A stretch of DNA of 64,000 bases from Candidatus Phytoplasma pini (GTDB lineage: Bacteria > Bacillota_I > Bacilli_A > Acholeplasmatales > Acholeplasmataceae). This document shows, one piece after another, positions 17,636 to 27,208 of this stretch. The notes beneath the pieces are model-generated. The model was not told where the DNA came from, did no database searches, and saw nothing but the letters and a program-made list of their open reading frames with translations. The stretch is from NCBI RefSeq assembly GCF_007821455.1, contig NZ_VIAE01000002.1, positions 1 through 64,000 of the forward strand, given 5' to 3'. The position numbers and the translations under genes were made by a program. Numbering within the stretch: the first letter of the stretch is position 1; each line of letters opens with the position of its first letter.

Positions 17636-18667
17636 TCATAAAAAAACAAAAAAAACATAAAAAAACAAAACAAAAAAAATAGAATAATAATTATTTTTAT
17701 TTATTTTATAATAAGTTAATTTAGTTCTTGATTTTCCTACAACATATCCTCTGGTTTCCATCGCATCAGCTAAAACATAAGATTTGTGAAAAGTTAAAAC
17801 GAAAATAGGTATCAATAAAGAAACTAAATAATAAACTTTTTTGAAAATATTTTTTGTATTAAAATCTAAACCTCGAGCAGTCTGAGCTTTTAAAATTTTT
17901 TTTATTTCTATTAGTAAAAAAGGAATAGAAGAAAAAATTAAAGATATCATAAGAGAAAAAATTTCTACAGGAAATTTAATCTTTTTTAAAGGTTTTAATA
18001 AAATCTCTAAACCATCATTAATTTCAATAAAAGAAGTAGTCTCACTAATTATTATATTAATAATAAAAATTAATGAAAGACGTATTACAATCAAAAAAAT
18101 TTGCAAAATATCTTTTCTTTGTAAATAAACTTTTTGAATATCATTTTTTTGAAAAGATAAAATATTTTTATTAGGAAATTTTGAAATCCAAAAAGGTATT
18201 AAAAATACAAACAAAAATAAGAATAATAAAAAAAAGTATTTAATATATTTTTTTGCAAAAGGAGGATAAAAAAAAAGTATTATAAAAAATAAGAAAAGAA
18301 AAATATTAATGTTTTTCCAAGTATAAAAAATAATAGATTTTTCTTGTGGTTTAAAAGATAAATGAATTATCAAACTAAAAACAACAAGAAAATGTAAATT
18401 TAAAATTTGTTTTAATAATTTACTAAAAGTATGAGAAAAATCAATATTTATCAATAAACCAATTAAGCAAAAAATAAATAATAAAAACATAACAAAATAA
18501 AGAATAAATTTAAATTTTTCTTGAGAAACAAAATCAATATTTAAGGCAAAAATAATTCGATACATAAAAATCATTAAAATAATTTTTAAAGAAGGATGAA
18601 TAAAAAATAAAAAAGATTTTTTTTTAGAAACATCAACATATCTCAAATCATTTTGTTCAATTTTCAT
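17636..18667 (-). CDS. ecfT: ECF transporter transmembrane (T) component
   Basis: This 343-residue membrane protein is the shared T component of energy-coupling-factor vitamin importers, joining the ATPases to swappable S components. Several hydrophobic helices fill the N-terminal and central parts. The coupling-helix motifs appear as AQTARGLD (near 267-274) and ADAMETRGY (near 301-309), the two Ala-Arg-Gly-type signatures. An N-terminal hydrophobic region of about 170 residues makes it longer than the usual 260-residue EcfT. It follows ecfA2 by 18 bases. The S components are not in this window, so the cargo is unknown. Confidence 0.9.
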   Translation of the reverse strand: MKIEQNDLRYVDVSKKKSFLFFIHPSLKIILMIFMYRIIFALNIDFVSQEKFKFILYFVMFLLFIFCLIGLLINIDFSHTFSKLLKQILNLHFLVVFSLIIHLSFKPQEKSIIFYTWKNINIFLFLFFIILFFYPPFAKKYIKYFFLLFLFLFVFLIPFWISKFPNKNILSFQKNDIQKVYLQRKDILQIFLIVIRLSLIFIINIIISETTSFIEINDGLEILLKPLKKIKFPVEIFSLMISLIFSSIPFLLIEIKKILKAQTARGLDFNTKNIFKKVYYLVSLLIPIFVLTFHKSYVLADAMETRGYVVGKSRTKLTYYKINKNNYYSIFFVLFFYVFFVFL

Positions 18668-18685
18668 CTTTTTTGTTTATTGTCC

Positions 18686-19540
18686 TTAATTACTATTTTT
18701 TTTATAGAATGTTTTTAAATATTTCATTAATTCTTGAAAAGAATACTGAGGAACAAAAGGAAGATTTATTTTTTGTTTCAAAAAATCCATAATTTGAAAA
18801 ATTTGAGGCTTATAAAAACCGAATTTAGATAAATTTTGATATAAAAAAAAATCTTTTTTATAACCCGAAAATAAAACTTCCCCTTTTTCTAAAAAAATAA
18901 TTTTATTAGCATATTCTGCTGCTAAATCAATATCATGTGTAATATAAATTACAGTTTTTTTATCTTTTTGATTTGCTTGTTTTAAAATTGTCATAATTTC
19001 TATTTTATTTTTAATATCCAAACCCCTTGTTGGTTCATCTAAAATTAAAATAGAAGGGTTCATCGCTAAAACACCGGCAATAGCGACTTTTCTTTTTTGA
19101 CCGCCAGATAATTTAAAAGGCGATACATGAAAAAGATCTTTATCGATTCCAACCAATTTTAACATTTGAATAGCTATTTTTTTTGATTCTAAATCATTTT
19201 TATTAAAATTTTTAGGAGAAAACATAACATCTTTTAAAACTGTAGTTTCAAAAAGCTGATATTCAGGTAATTGAAAAACTAATCCTATTTTTTGCCTTAA
19301 AGGAATAATTTTTTGATAAGGTGTTTTTGAATTAATTTTTTGATTAAAAATTTCAATTTCGCCTTCTGAAGGAATCAACAATCCGTTCATTAATTGAACT
19401 AAAGTAGATTTTCCAGAACCAATTCGGCCTATCAAAGCAATAAAATCATTTTGTGAATTTATTTTTAAATTAATATCACGCAAAACATAAGAACTTCTTT
19501 TGTTATATAAAAAACTTACATTTCGAAATTGTATTGCCAT
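18686..19540 (-). CDS. ecfA2: ECF transporter ATPase EcfA2
   Basis: This 284-residue ATPase is one of the two motors of the ECF importer. Walker A is GRIGSGKST (38-46), with Arg-Ile where Glu-Thr or similar is usual. The Q-loop is in GLVFQLPEYQLF and the signature is LSGGQKRKVAIAG, followed by LILDEPTRGLD. The PEYQLF segment and the C-terminal domain identify an ECF-type rather than a generic ABC ATPase. Its start lies inside the end of ecfA1 (25-base overlap, 19516-19540), so the two are made together and should form a heterodimer. Confidence 0.93.
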   Translation of the reverse strand: MAIQFRNVSFLYNKRSSYVLRDINLKINSQNDFIALIGRIGSGKSTLVQLMNGLLIPSEGEIEIFNQKINSKTPYQKIIPLRQKIGLVFQLPEYQLFETTVLKDVMFSPKNFNKNDLESKKIAIQMLKLVGIDKDLFHVSPFKLSGGQKRKVAIAGVLAMNPSILILDEPTRGLDIKNKIEIMTILKQANQKDKKTVIYITHDIDLAAEYANKIIFLEKGEVLFSGYKKDFFLYQNLSKFGFYKPQIFQIMDFLKQKINLPFVPQYSFQELMKYLKTFYKKNSN

Positions 19541-20337
19541 AAAACATCCTTTAATTCTTCAAAAAATGGTAAATCAATTGAAGATAAATCTTTTTCTTTT
19601 TGTAATTGATAATAAACTTTCAAGGCTAAAGGTAAACTGAAAAAAAACTCTTCTAAAAAATCTTGATTTTTTAAAAGATTTCGAGAAGTTTCATATTTCC
19701 ATATTTTATTTTGTTTTAAAACAATAATTTCATCACTTTGTAAAGCAAAAGATAAATCATGAGTAATCGTGATTATAATTTTATCTTTCTTTTGATTAAT
19801 ATTCTTAATGATATTATTAATTTCTTGAGTTTCTTTAGGATCTAAAAAAGCTGTTGGTTCGTCAAAAATAATAATTTGAGGTTCCATGGCCAATACAGAT
19901 GTAATCGCTACTTTTTGTTTTTGTCCGCCTGATAGCTCTTGCATTTTTTTATCTAATAATTCATTAACCAAAAACATATTAGAATATTTATTAATTCTTT
20001 CTTGTATTTGTTCTCTTGATAATGAACAATTTTCTAAACCAAAAGCAATATCACTTTTAACATCGAAACCAACAAATTGATAATCAGGATTTTGAAAAAC
20101 AATACCCATTAAAGAGCGTATATTAGATAAATTAATTTCATTTAATTCTAAATTATTAATCAAAATTTTCCCCTTAGAAGGAAATAATAAGCCAATTAGA
20201 ATTTTTGCTAAAGTAGATTTTCCTGAACCATTATCACCTATGATAGAAATCCATTTTCCAGGATAAATATTAAAATTTAAATTATAAAAGATTTCTTTCT
20301 CTTTATAACTAAAATCTAAATTTTTAACATTAATCAT
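19516..20337 (-). CDS. ecfA1: ECF transporter ATPase EcfA1
   Basis: This 273-residue ATPase pairs with EcfA2. Walker A is GDNGSGKST (34-42), the Q-loop segment is GIVFQNPDYQFVG, the signature is ELSGGQKQKVAI and Walker B is IIIFDEPTAFLD. The NPDYQF segment is typical of EcfA1. It follows rplQ by about 54 bases, the standard Firmicute position at the end of the alpha operon. An intervening promoter is not obvious, so it may be read through from the ribosomal transcript. Confidence 0.93.
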   Translation of the reverse strand: MINVKNLDFSYKEKEIFYNLNFNIYPGKWISIIGDNGSGKSTLAKILIGLLFPSKGKILINNLELNEINLSNIRSLMGIVFQNPDYQFVGFDVKSDIAFGLENCSLSREQIQERINKYSNMFLVNELLDKKMQELSGGQKQKVAITSVLAMEPQIIIFDEPTAFLDPKETQEINNIIKNINQKKDKIIITITHDLSFALQSDEIIVLKQNKIWKYETSRNLLKNQDFLEEFFFSLPLALKVYYQLQKEKDLSSIDLPFFEELKDVLWQYNFEM

Positions 20338-20391
20338 ATCAAAAACCCTAATTTTTTTATATAATTACCAAAAAATATAAAATCAAGAATA

Positions 20392-20748
20392 TTAAACAAG
20401 AGAAATTATAGCCATCGGAGCAGAATCACCTTTACGCGGTTCTGTTTTAATAATTCTAGTATAACCGCTATTACGGTTTTGATACTTATTAGCTATTTCT
20501 TGAAATAATTTTTGCAAAACAGTTTGTTTTTCATTAATATTTTCATCAAATAAAAAAAGGGATGCTCTTCTTCTTGAATGAAGATTATTTTTTTTACTCA
20601 AAGTAATTAATTTATCCATAATTTTTCTTAACTCTTTAGCTTTAGATTCAGTCGTAAAAATACGCTCATAAATAATTAAATCAGAAGCTAAACTTCTTAA
20701 TAAAGATTTTCTCTGAGCAGTATTACGTTTTAATTTACTATATGCCAT
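20392..20748 (-). CDS. rplQ: 50S ribosomal protein L17
   Basis: L17 sits near the peptide exit tunnel of the large subunit. The family start [20 protein letters not shown], the [12 protein letters not shown] helix and the end [20 protein letters not shown] are all present. At 118 residues it has the common short bacterial length. It is 42 bases downstream of rpoA and ends the alpha-operon ribosomal genes. Confidence 0.97.
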   Translation of the reverse strand: MAYSKLKRNTAQRKSLLRSLASDLIIYERIFTTESKAKELRKIMDKLITLSKKNNLHSRRRASLFLFDENINEKQTVLQKLFQEIANKYQNRNSGYTRIIKTEPRKGDSAPMAIISLV

Positions 20749-20790
20749 TTAAATAAATTGTCCTTTCTGAATATACCTTAATATCTTTTT

Positions 20791-21762
20791 TTAATCTATA
20801 TTTGTATTTTTGAAACAAAGATCTAATTCAGTTATCTTATTTTTTAATTCTTCGAAAGATTTTTTACCTAAGCTATTTAAATTCATAATTTCTTTTTCAT
20901 TTTTACTTATTAATTCTTTTATTGTATTTATTCCTGATTTTTTTAAACTATTAAATAATCTTACCGAAATCTCTAATTGATCAATTCTCAAATCTAAAGC
21001 ATGATTGTGATTCTTGATTTCAGGTTCATAAATAAATTCAGTCTCTTTTGCTTTGTCGCATAAATCAACTAAAATATTTAAATGATTAACCAAAATTTTA
21101 GCAGCAATCGATAAAGCTTCTTTTGAAGAAATAGATTTATTAGTTTCTATTTCCAAAAATAATTCTTCTTTGTTATTTAATTTTTGTTCTACATTATAAG
21201 TTACTCTTGTTGTCGGAGTATATAAAGAATCTATAGCTATAACACCAAATTTATTTTGACCATAAATTTTATTCTCTTCGGCGCTTACATAACCAATGCC
21301 TCTACGAACAGTAGCTTGTAATTTTAAAGAAGATTTTTCATCAGATAAATGAGCAATAACTTGATCTGGATTAACAATTTTTAAATTATCTATTGTTTTA
21401 AAATCAGCTGCAGTTACTACTCTTTCGCCTTTAACATCAATTTCTATTTTTTGTTCGAAATTATCATCTAAGCTATCAACAGAAATAATAACTTTTTTTA
21501 AATTTAAAATGATAGACATAACATCTTCGTAAATACCAGGAATTACACTAAATTCATATTCAATTCCTTCGATATAAACATTAACAATAGCAGATCCTGG
21601 CAAAGAAGATAACAAAACTCTTCTCAAAGAATTACCTAAAGTAAGCCCGAATCCTCGCTCTAAACGTTGAATGATAAATTTTTTATTGAATAAATCTGTT
21701 TTAGTTTCTTCAATTTCCATTATAGGTTTGATAAATTTTAATTTATCCATTTTTATAAACAT
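20791..21762 (-). CDS. rpoA: RNA polymerase alpha subunit
   Basis: The 323-residue alpha subunit assembles RNA polymerase and contacts upstream DNA. The N-terminal dimerisation domain carries RGFGLTLGNSLRRVLLSSLPG (near 36-56) and the DLRID linker precedes the C-terminal domain, whose helix-hairpin-helix motif reads SLGKKSFEELKNKI. Two starts are possible: ATG at 21762 lies only two bases after AAGGAGT, while ATG at 21750 is about 14 bases away, so the exact start is uncertain by four residues. It lies 20 bases after rpsK. Confidence 0.96.
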   Translation of the reverse strand: MFIKMDKLKFIKPIMEIEETKTDLFNKKFIIQRLERGFGLTLGNSLRRVLLSSLPGSAIVNVYIEGIEYEFSVIPGIYEDVMSIILNLKKVIISVDSLDDNFEQKIEIDVKGERVVTAADFKTIDNLKIVNPDQVIAHLSDEKSSLKLQATVRRGIGYVSAEENKIYGQNKFGVIAIDSLYTPTTRVTYNVEQKLNNKEELFLEIETNKSISSKEALSIAAKILVNHLNILVDLCDKAKETEFIYEPEIKNHNHALDLRIDQLEISVRLFNSLKKSGINTIKELISKNEKEIMNLNSLGKKSFEELKNKITELDLCFKNTNID

Positions 21763-21781
21763 TACTCCTTAACATAAAATA

Positions 21782-22180
21782 TTAACCTCGAGGACGTTTA
21801 GGCGGTCTACATCCATTATGAGGAACGCGAGTCACATCCTTAATAGATGTAATTATTAAACCTGATTCTTGCAAAGAACGAATAGCAGTATCTCTTCCTA
21901 AACCAAATCCATTAACTTTTACTTCAATTTTTTTCATTCCATGATCTTTAATAGCCGAATCAGCTGCCATTTTGGCTATTTTTTGAGCTGCAAAAGAAGT
22001 CGCCTTTCTGCGACCTTTAAAAAACAAACCACCGCTTACATTACGAAAAAGCGCATCTCCTTCAGGATTTGTAATACTTATAATGGTGTTACTATAAGTT
22101 GTATGAATATGTGCAATTCCTAAGACAACATTTTTTTTATTTTTTTTACGTTTATTTTTAGTTTTATTTTGAAAATTCAT
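21782..22180 (-). CDS. rpsK: 30S ribosomal protein S11
   Basis: S11 lines the E-site side of the small-subunit platform. The 132-residue protein has a lysine-rich start, then GIAHIHTTYSNTIISIT, the GRRKATSFAAQ segment and the ending DVTRVPHNGCRPPKRPRG, all diagnostic. It starts three bases after the rpsM stop, with the Shine-Dalgarno AAAGG inside the last rpsM codons. Confidence 0.98.
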   Translation of the reverse strand: MNFQNKTKNKRKKNKKNVVLGIAHIHTTYSNTIISITNPEGDALFRNVSGGLFFKGRRKATSFAAQKIAKMAADSAIKDHGMKKIEVKVNGFGLGRDTAIRSLQESGLIITSIKDVTRVPHNGCRPPKRPRG

Positions 22181-22183
22181 AAA

Positions 22184-22591
22184 TTACCTTTCTTTTTTTA
22201 CATTCTTATTGCTATTAGAAATTTTTTTATTTGTTTTATAAACTATTTTTTTACGTTTTTTCTTAGCTGTTTTTGCATTATTACGAGTTTTTTGTCCTCT
22301 TACTGGTAATCCTCTATGATGATGTGCTCCTCTATCTGAACCTATCTCTTTTAAACGTTTAATATTTAAAGCAACTTCCATACGTAAAGCACCTTCTACA
22401 AGATACTTTTTCACTTCTTGAAAAATAATAGAAATTTGTTCTTCAGTTAATTCTTTTACTTTAATTTTTTTTTGAATTCCTAATTCATCTAAAATTTTTT
22501 TAGAAGTTTTAATCCCGATACCATGAATGCTTGTTAAAGCATATAATATATTTTTATCGCTAGGAATTTTTACTCCTGCTATTATTGTCAT
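22184..22591 (-). CDS. rpsM: 30S ribosomal protein S13
   Basis: S13 sits in the head of the small subunit and contacts the P-site tRNA. Typical features are GVKIPSDKNILYALTSIHGIG at the start, the helix-two-turn-helix, and HHHRGLPVRGQKTRNNAKT near 90-108. The lysine-rich tail extends it to 135 residues, about ten more than usual. GGAG lies eight bases before the ATG. It follows rpmJ by 21 bases. Confidence 0.98.
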   Translation of the reverse strand: MTIIAGVKIPSDKNILYALTSIHGIGIKTSKKILDELGIQKKIKVKELTEEQISIIFQEVKKYLVEGALRMEVALNIKRLKEIGSDRGAHHHRGLPVRGQKTRNNAKTAKKKRKKIVYKTNKKISNSNKNVKKER

Positions 22592-22612
22592 TGAAAATCT
22601 CCTTTTTTATAA

Positions 22613-22729
22613 TTATCCTTGTCTTTGATTATGACGACGATTTTTTTTATTTATAATATAAATTCTTTTTTTACGACGTACAATAATATCATCATCACTG
22701 CGTTTTTTAACAGAAGCTCTTACTTTCAT
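22613..22729 (-). CDS. rpmJ: 50S ribosomal protein L36, zinc-less form
   Basis: This 38-residue protein is recognisable by its MKVRASVKK start and the RRHNQRQG end. The Cys-Cys-Cys-His zinc set of the common L36 is replaced ([12 protein letters not shown] and [10 protein letters not shown]), so this is a cysteine-free form that should not bind zinc. The ATG overlaps the infA stop as ATGA and the gene lies in its standard place between infA and rpsM. Confidence 0.93.
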   Translation of the reverse strand: MKVRASVKKRSDDDIIVRRKKRIYIINKKNRRHNQRQG

Positions 22730-22938
22730 GAATTTGTCTCCTTTTCTTTATAGCGATAAGTAATCACTCCTTTAGAATTAACTTTAACTCTATCTTTCTT
22801 AAAAATACGAATATTATTAGTTCTTATTTTTCCAGAAATAGAAGCAATAATAATTTTTTGATTTGAAAGAAGTTGTACTTTAAATTTAGTATTACGTAAA
22901 ACTTCAATTACCACAGCATCATCAAATTCTTTAATCAT
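22726..22938 (-). CDS. infA: Translation initiation factor IF-1
   Basis: IF-1 occupies the A site of the 30S subunit during initiation. The 70-residue protein is one S1/OB-fold domain, with [34 protein letters not shown] and the end GVITYRYK as family features. Its TGA stop overlaps the rpmJ ATG (ATGA), which couples the two and shows that UGA is a stop in this genome. It follows map by 35 bases. Confidence 0.97.
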   Translation of the reverse strand: MIKEFDDAVVIEVLRNTKFKVQLLSNQKIIIASISGKIRTNNIRIFKKDRVKVNSKGVITYRYKEKETNS

Positions 22939-22973
22939 ATTTCAATCCTATTTTTTATTAACTAACATATATT

Positions 22974-23720
22974 TTAATTAGTTAAAATTTCATATCCTTT
23001 ATCTGTTACTAAAACTGTATGTTCGAAATGAGCACTCAAACTACGATCAACAGTTACCGCCGTCCAACCATCATTCTCGATATAAACATCTTTACTTCCG
23101 AGAGTAAACATAGGTTCAATGCAAAAAACCATTCCTGGTTTCAAAACATAATCTTTAGGCACGAAATCAAAATTAAAAATGTATGGTTCTTCATGTAAAT
23201 TTTTGCCTATTCCGTGACCTGAAAAAATTTCTACTATACCATAATTATATTTTCGACCAACCGAATTAATAGCACTTGTGATATTAGAAATATATTTTTT
23301 TGGCTTTATTTGTTCAATTCCTAAAATTAAAGCATTTTCAGTATTTCTTAAAAGTTCTTTTACTTTACATGAAACATCACCTAACATATAAGTATAAGCA
23401 CAATCCACATAATAATTTTTATATTTAATCCCTAAATCTAAAGTAACAATATCTCCTGATTTTAAAACTTTTGTTTTAGAAGGTACCCCATGAACTACTG
23501 TTTCGTTAACTGATATACAAGTATAACCGTTAAAATTTTTATAATTTTTAAAAGCTGAAATTACACCATGTTTTTTTATCAAATCGCAAGCAATCATATC
23601 TAATTCTAAAGTAGAAATTCCTTCTTTTAAAAAAAGAGATAATTCTTTTTTAATTAAAGATAAAATTTTACCAGCTTTCCTCATTAAAACAATTTCTTCA
23701 GATGATTTTATTGATATCAT
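22974..23720 (-). CDS. map: Methionine aminopeptidase type I
   Basis: This 248-residue metalloprotease removes the initiator methionine. The five metal ligands can be placed: Asp in TLDLGIKY, Asp in YYVDCAYT, His in SGHGIGKNLHEEP, Glu in FCIEPMF and Glu in FEHTVLVT. The conserved His in VVHGVPS binds substrate. It follows secY by 25 bases with no adk between them; secY-map adjacency is the usual phytoplasma arrangement. Confidence 0.97.
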   Translation of the reverse strand: MISIKSSEEIVLMRKAGKILSLIKKELSLFLKEGISTLELDMIACDLIKKHGVISAFKNYKNFNGYTCISVNETVVHGVPSKTKVLKSGDIVTLDLGIKYKNYYVDCAYTYMLGDVSCKVKELLRNTENALILGIEQIKPKKYISNITSAINSVGRKYNYGIVEIFSGHGIGKNLHEEPYIFNFDFVPKDYVLKPGMVFCIEPMFTLGSKDVYIENDGWTAVTVDRSLSAHFEHTVLVTDKGYEILTN

Positions 23721-23745
23721 AATTTAATTTATTACCTATTTAATT

Positions 23746-25071
23746 TTAAAATAATGTATTATGCATTTTTTGAATATTAGTTTTTTTAGTTAAATTTTTC
23801 ATACATTCGATAGCAACACCAACTACAATTAAAAGAGCTGTTCCACCAATAGAAGATTTGATCCCTATTTGTTTTAATTGTTTTTTAAAAAAAATATTAA
23901 TTAAATCTGGAACAGCAGATAATAAAGTTAAAAAAATAACTCCAATAACAGTAATTTTAAATAATTCATAATTAATTTTATCAACTGTTTCTTTTCCTGG
24001 TTTTTTACCTTCTAAATAAGCATTTTTTTTAGATAAACTTTGAGCAATTTCATTAGCATTAATATTCATAAAAATAGAAAAAAAAGCAAACAACATAATT
24101 AATAAAAGATAAATAAAAAAACCTAAACCTAAATACTCAGAACGCGATTCTTCAAAAATTGAAAAAAATTTCTGAAACTTATTCGCCGGAGATAAAATAA
24201 ATCTTAAAGTAAATACAACATTTAATATAGCATTCGCTAAAATAATAGGCAAAACCCCAGCAGAATTTAATTTAATGGGAATATGATTTAAAGCTTTATC
24301 ATTATTTTCGGTCGACATATAATAAACAGGAATTTTCAAATAAGAAGAAGATAAAACAACTGTTAAAAATAACAAAATAAAGAATAATAATAATATCAAT
24401 AAATAAACTCCGCCACCGTTAAATAAATCTTTTTTTAATAAACCTTCCGATACCAAGGATTTAACATTTTTACTTAATTCTTTACTAACGCTAACAACAA
24501 TTAAAAATGAAATACCATCTGATATTCCTTTAGAAGTAATAATATTAGCTAACCAAATACAAACAAAAGAACCAACCACAAGAATAGAAATAATTATTAT
24601 AATTTGATAATAATTTAATGTTAATTCTGGTTTTGGTTTTAGACCTAATTTTTGAAATATATCGTTGTGAAATTTTATTTTTCTTGTAAATTGAAATATC
24701 AAAGCTAAACCTTGAAAAATTGCAGTAAAAAGAGTTAAAAATTTAGTTGTTAAATTAATTTTATAATTTCCTTTAGAACCTTGTTCTCTCCAATCTTTCA
24801 ATAAAGGTATAACTTTTTGTGCTAATTGCATAATAATTGAAGCAGTAATATAAGGAGCAACTCCGAGTGATAGAATACAAAAAGAGCTAGGTAAAAATAA
24901 ATTTAGCGATTCATCTGGTGATTCGTTTTTTAAATATGTATATATTTCTTTGGGTAAGAAAGGGATATATAAATAAGTACCAAAAAGATAAATAAAAACA
25001 ACAATTAAAGTAATAAAAATTTTTTTAATAGTGGTTTTTCTATCTGAAAAAAAATTAATAATTTTTTTCAT
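23746..25071 (-). CDS. secY: Protein translocase subunit SecY
   Basis: SecY forms the channel for export of proteins such as Imp and the metal-binding protein. The 441-residue sequence has ten hydrophobic helices. The plug and pore region near 60-85 reads APYITASIIMQLAQKVIPLL, and the C-terminal cytosolic loop before the last two helices is in place. The start MKKIINFFSD lies only seven bases after the rplO stop, and map follows. This gene is widely used for typing phytoplasmas and would place the strain quickly. Confidence 0.97.
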   Translation of the reverse strand: MKKIINFFSDRKTTIKKIFITLIVVFIYLFGTYLYIPFLPKEIYTYLKNESPDESLNLFLPSSFCILSLGVAPYITASIIMQLAQKVIPLLKDWREQGSKGNYKINLTTKFLTLFTAIFQGLALIFQFTRKIKFHNDIFQKLGLKPKPELTLNYYQIIIIISILVVGSFVCIWLANIITSKGISDGISFLIVVSVSKELSKNVKSLVSEGLLKKDLFNGGGVYLLILLLFFILLFLTVVLSSSYLKIPVYYMSTENNDKALNHIPIKLNSAGVLPIILANAILNVVFTLRFILSPANKFQKFFSIFEESRSEYLGLGFFIYLLLIMLFAFFSIFMNINANEIAQSLSKKNAYLEGKKPGKETVDKINYELFKITVIGVIFLTLLSAVPDLINIFFKKQLKQIGIKSSIGGTALLIVVGVAIECMKNLTKKTNIQKMHNTLF

Positions 25072-25078
25072 TATAAAA

Positions 25079-25519
25079 TTACCTTAATATTTCTATTTTT
25101 CCGCCATTATTTTCGATAATATTTTTGGCTTTTTGCGAAAATTTATCAGCTTGAATAATTAATTTTTTTGTTAATTTTCCCTTAGCTAAAATTTTTACCA
25201 ATGATGTCGTTTTCTTAATTATTTTTTTTTGTAACAATAATTCTTTTGAAACAACAACATCATTGTCAAAAATTTCTAATTTTTTTAAATTAACTAAGTC
25301 ATATTTTTTTTTATTAAAATTGTTAAATCCTCTTTTAGGAATTCTTTGAAAGAAAGGAGTTTGTCCGCCTTCGAATCCTATTCTATTTTTTCCACCTGAA
25401 CGTGCTAACTGTCCTTTATGACCTTTTCCAGAAGTTCCACCTTGGCCACTACCAGAACCACGACCTAAGCGTTTAGTTTTTCTTCTAGCGCCTTTGTTTG
25501 GTTTTAAATCATGTAACAT
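25079..25519 (-). CDS. rplO: 50S ribosomal protein L15
   Basis: L15 is a large-subunit assembly protein. The glycine-rich N-terminal extension with GRGSGSGQGGTSGKGHKGQ and the GFEGGQTPFFQRIPKRGF segment identify it. At 146 residues it has the normal length. It follows rpmD by five bases in the spc operon. Confidence 0.97.
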   Translation of the reverse strand: MLHDLKPNKGARRKTKRLGRGSGSGQGGTSGKGHKGQLARSGGKNRIGFEGGQTPFFQRIPKRGFNNFNKKKYDLVNLKKLEIFDNDVVVSKELLLQKKIIKKTTSLVKILAKGKLTKKLIIQADKFSQKAKNIIENNGGKIEILR

Positions 25520-25524
25520 AACAA

Positions 25525-25725
25525 CTATTTATCCTCTTTGATTTCAATAATTTCCTTAACCAAAACTAAGTGTTGAATTTTTTTTAATATACCTCTTATT
25601 GTAGCCACATTTTCTTTAATAATTTTTTGATTAATTTTTTTTAATCCTAAAGAATTAATATTTTTCAATTGTTTTGGACTTATTCCTATAATACTTTTTT
25701 TTAAAGTGATTTCTATCTTTTTCAT
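25525..25725 (-). CDS. rpmD: 50S ribosomal protein L30
   Basis: This 66-residue protein is the short bacterial L30. The family pattern KITLKKSIIGISPKQLKNIN, then LGLKKINQ and the late VRGIL-like TIRGILKKIQHLV are all visible. It overlaps the rpsE stop by one base and precedes rplO by five. Confidence 0.94.
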   Translation of the reverse strand: MKKIEITLKKSIIGISPKQLKNINSLGLKKINQKIIKENVATIRGILKKIQHLVLVKEIIEIKEDK

Positions 25726-26261
25726 TATTTATTGATCGCTTTCTCTTTAAATCTTTCTTTTAAATTAATCCCTCTTATACGTTCAACATCTTTAACTGTT
25801 TTTAAATTTTTTAAACCATTAACAACAGATCTTAAAACATTAATAGGAGTACGAGAACCAAAATTTTTAGATATTATATCATGAATACCTACTAATTCAA
25901 AAACAGTCCTAGCTGCTTTTCCTCCAGCAATAATCCCTGTTCCTTTGGGAGCAGATTTTAATAAAGTATTAGAAGCACTAAATTTACCAATTATTTGATG
26001 AGGAATTGTAGTTCCTGATAAAGATATGTTGATTAAATTTTTTTTAGCTTTTTCTAAAGCTTTTTTAATTGCATCTAAAACTTCTTGTGATTTTCCAGTA
26101 GCAAAACCTATTTTGCCTTTTTTATTACCAACAACTACTAAAGCGGAAAAACGAAAACGACGTCCACCTTTAACAACCTTGCTAATCCTATTAATTTGAA
26201 TAACTTTTTCTTCGAAAATATTTGTTTTCATTTTATTTTCTTTTAATTGAATATTTTTCAA
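25725..26261 (-). CDS. rpsE: 30S ribosomal protein S5
   Basis: S5 helps maintain decoding accuracy. The dsRBD-like [13 protein letters not shown] segment and the C-terminal [20 protein letters not shown] (near 113-132) are diagnostic. The TTG start at 26261 has GGAAGG at a suitable distance and overlaps the rplR stop by four bases. An ATG ten codons in would give a 168-residue protein, closer to the usual length, so the start is uncertain. Confidence 0.95.
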   Translation of the reverse strand: MKNIQLKENKMKTNIFEEKVIQINRISKVVKGGRRFRFSALVVVGNKKGKIGFATGKSQEVLDAIKKALEKAKKNLINISLSGTTIPHQIIGKFSASNTLLKSAPKGTGIIAGGKAARTVFELVGIHDIISKNFGSRTPINVLRSVVNGLKNLKTVKDVERIRGINLKERFKEKAINK

Positions 26262-26611
26262 AATTGAAGACCTTCCTTTCGAAGTGTTTCAGCTAAAGCT
26301 TTTACACGTCCATGGTATAAACGTCCATCTCGATCAAAAACAATTTGATTGATATTCTTTTCTAAAGCTTTTTTGGCAATTAATTTCCCAATTTTTTCAG
26401 CAGTAAGAATATTAACTTTTTTAGCATCTATTTCTTTACTATGAGCGCTACATAAAGTTATTCTTTTTTGATCATCAATGATTTGAACATAAAAAAATTT
26501 ATTAGAATAAAACGCATTCAAACGAGGTCTTGTTGAAGTACCAATAATTTTTTTTCTTAAATGAAGATGACGTTTTTTACGTAAACTTTGTGATGATTTT
26601 TTATTTATCAT
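26258..26611 (-). CDS. rplR: 50S ribosomal protein L18
   Basis: L18 binds 5S rRNA. The 117-residue protein has the basic start [21 protein letters not shown], the YVQIIDDQ strand and the end [20 protein letters not shown]. It overlaps rpsE by four bases and follows rplF by 38. Confidence 0.96.
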   Translation of the reverse strand: MINKKSSQSLRKKRHLHLRKKIIGTSTRPRLNAFYSNKFFYVQIIDDQKRITLCSAHSKEIDAKKVNILTAEKIGKLIAKKALEKNINQIVFDRDGRLYHGRVKALAETLRKEGLQF

Positions 26612-26649
26612 AACTCATTAAAATATTCCTTTTTTTTTAACTTTAATTT

Positions 26650-27192
26650 TTATTTTTTAGCACTTTTACCAGCTTTACGAGGATAATATTTCCCCACAAA
26701 ACGAATTCCATTACCTTTATAAGGAGATGGTTTACGTAATTTCGCTATTTTAGATGCAAACTCGCCTACAAATTGTTTATCTATACCTTTGATAACAATT
26801 TCTTTATTTTTATTAATAGTAATTTGTAAATCATTAGGAATTAATAATTTAATGATATGTGAAAACCCTAAATTAAAAACTAAATTAGAACCTTCTTGTT
26901 TCACATCATAACCTAAACCTGATATTTCAAGTTTTTTTATTGAATATTGACTAATACTAGTAATCATATTAGCTAATAAAGCCCTAGAAGTTCCGTGAAT
27001 TTTCTTCATAAAAACTTCATCATTTGGTCTAACAATTGCTATATAATTATTTTTAATATTAATATTTAGCGAAGGATTGAACTGATATTTTAATTCTTTA
27101 GTAGATGATTTTATTTCTACTAGATTTTGATCTTTTATTTTAACTTCAATTCCTTCAGGAATCGGAATTAATTTATTTCCTACTCTTGACAT
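26650..27192 (-). CDS. rplF: 50S ribosomal protein L6
   Basis: L6 is near the factor-binding site of the large subunit. The 180-residue protein has MSRVGNKLIPIPEGIEVKI at its start, two alpha/beta repeats, and the signature KLRKPSPYKGNGIRFVGKY near 152-170. It starts 16 bases after rpsH with GGAG upstream. Confidence 0.97.
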   Translation of the reverse strand: MSRVGNKLIPIPEGIEVKIKDQNLVEIKSSTKELKYQFNPSLNINIKNNYIAIVRPNDEVFMKKIHGTSRALLANMITSISQYSIKKLEISGLGYDVKQEGSNLVFNLGFSHIIKLLIPNDLQITINKNKEIVIKGIDKQFVGEFASKIAKLRKPSPYKGNGIRFVGKYYPRKAGKSAKK

Positions 27193-27208
27193 TGATGTCT
27201 CCTTTTAA

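Noticed and set aside
22726-22730. UGA as tryptophan, as in Mycoplasma
   Set aside because: infA ends in TGA at the expected place, overlapping the rpmJ ATG, and conserved tryptophans are TGG.
23721-23745. Missing adk between secY and map as a deletion
   Set aside because: Direct secY-map linkage is the usual arrangement in phytoplasmas.
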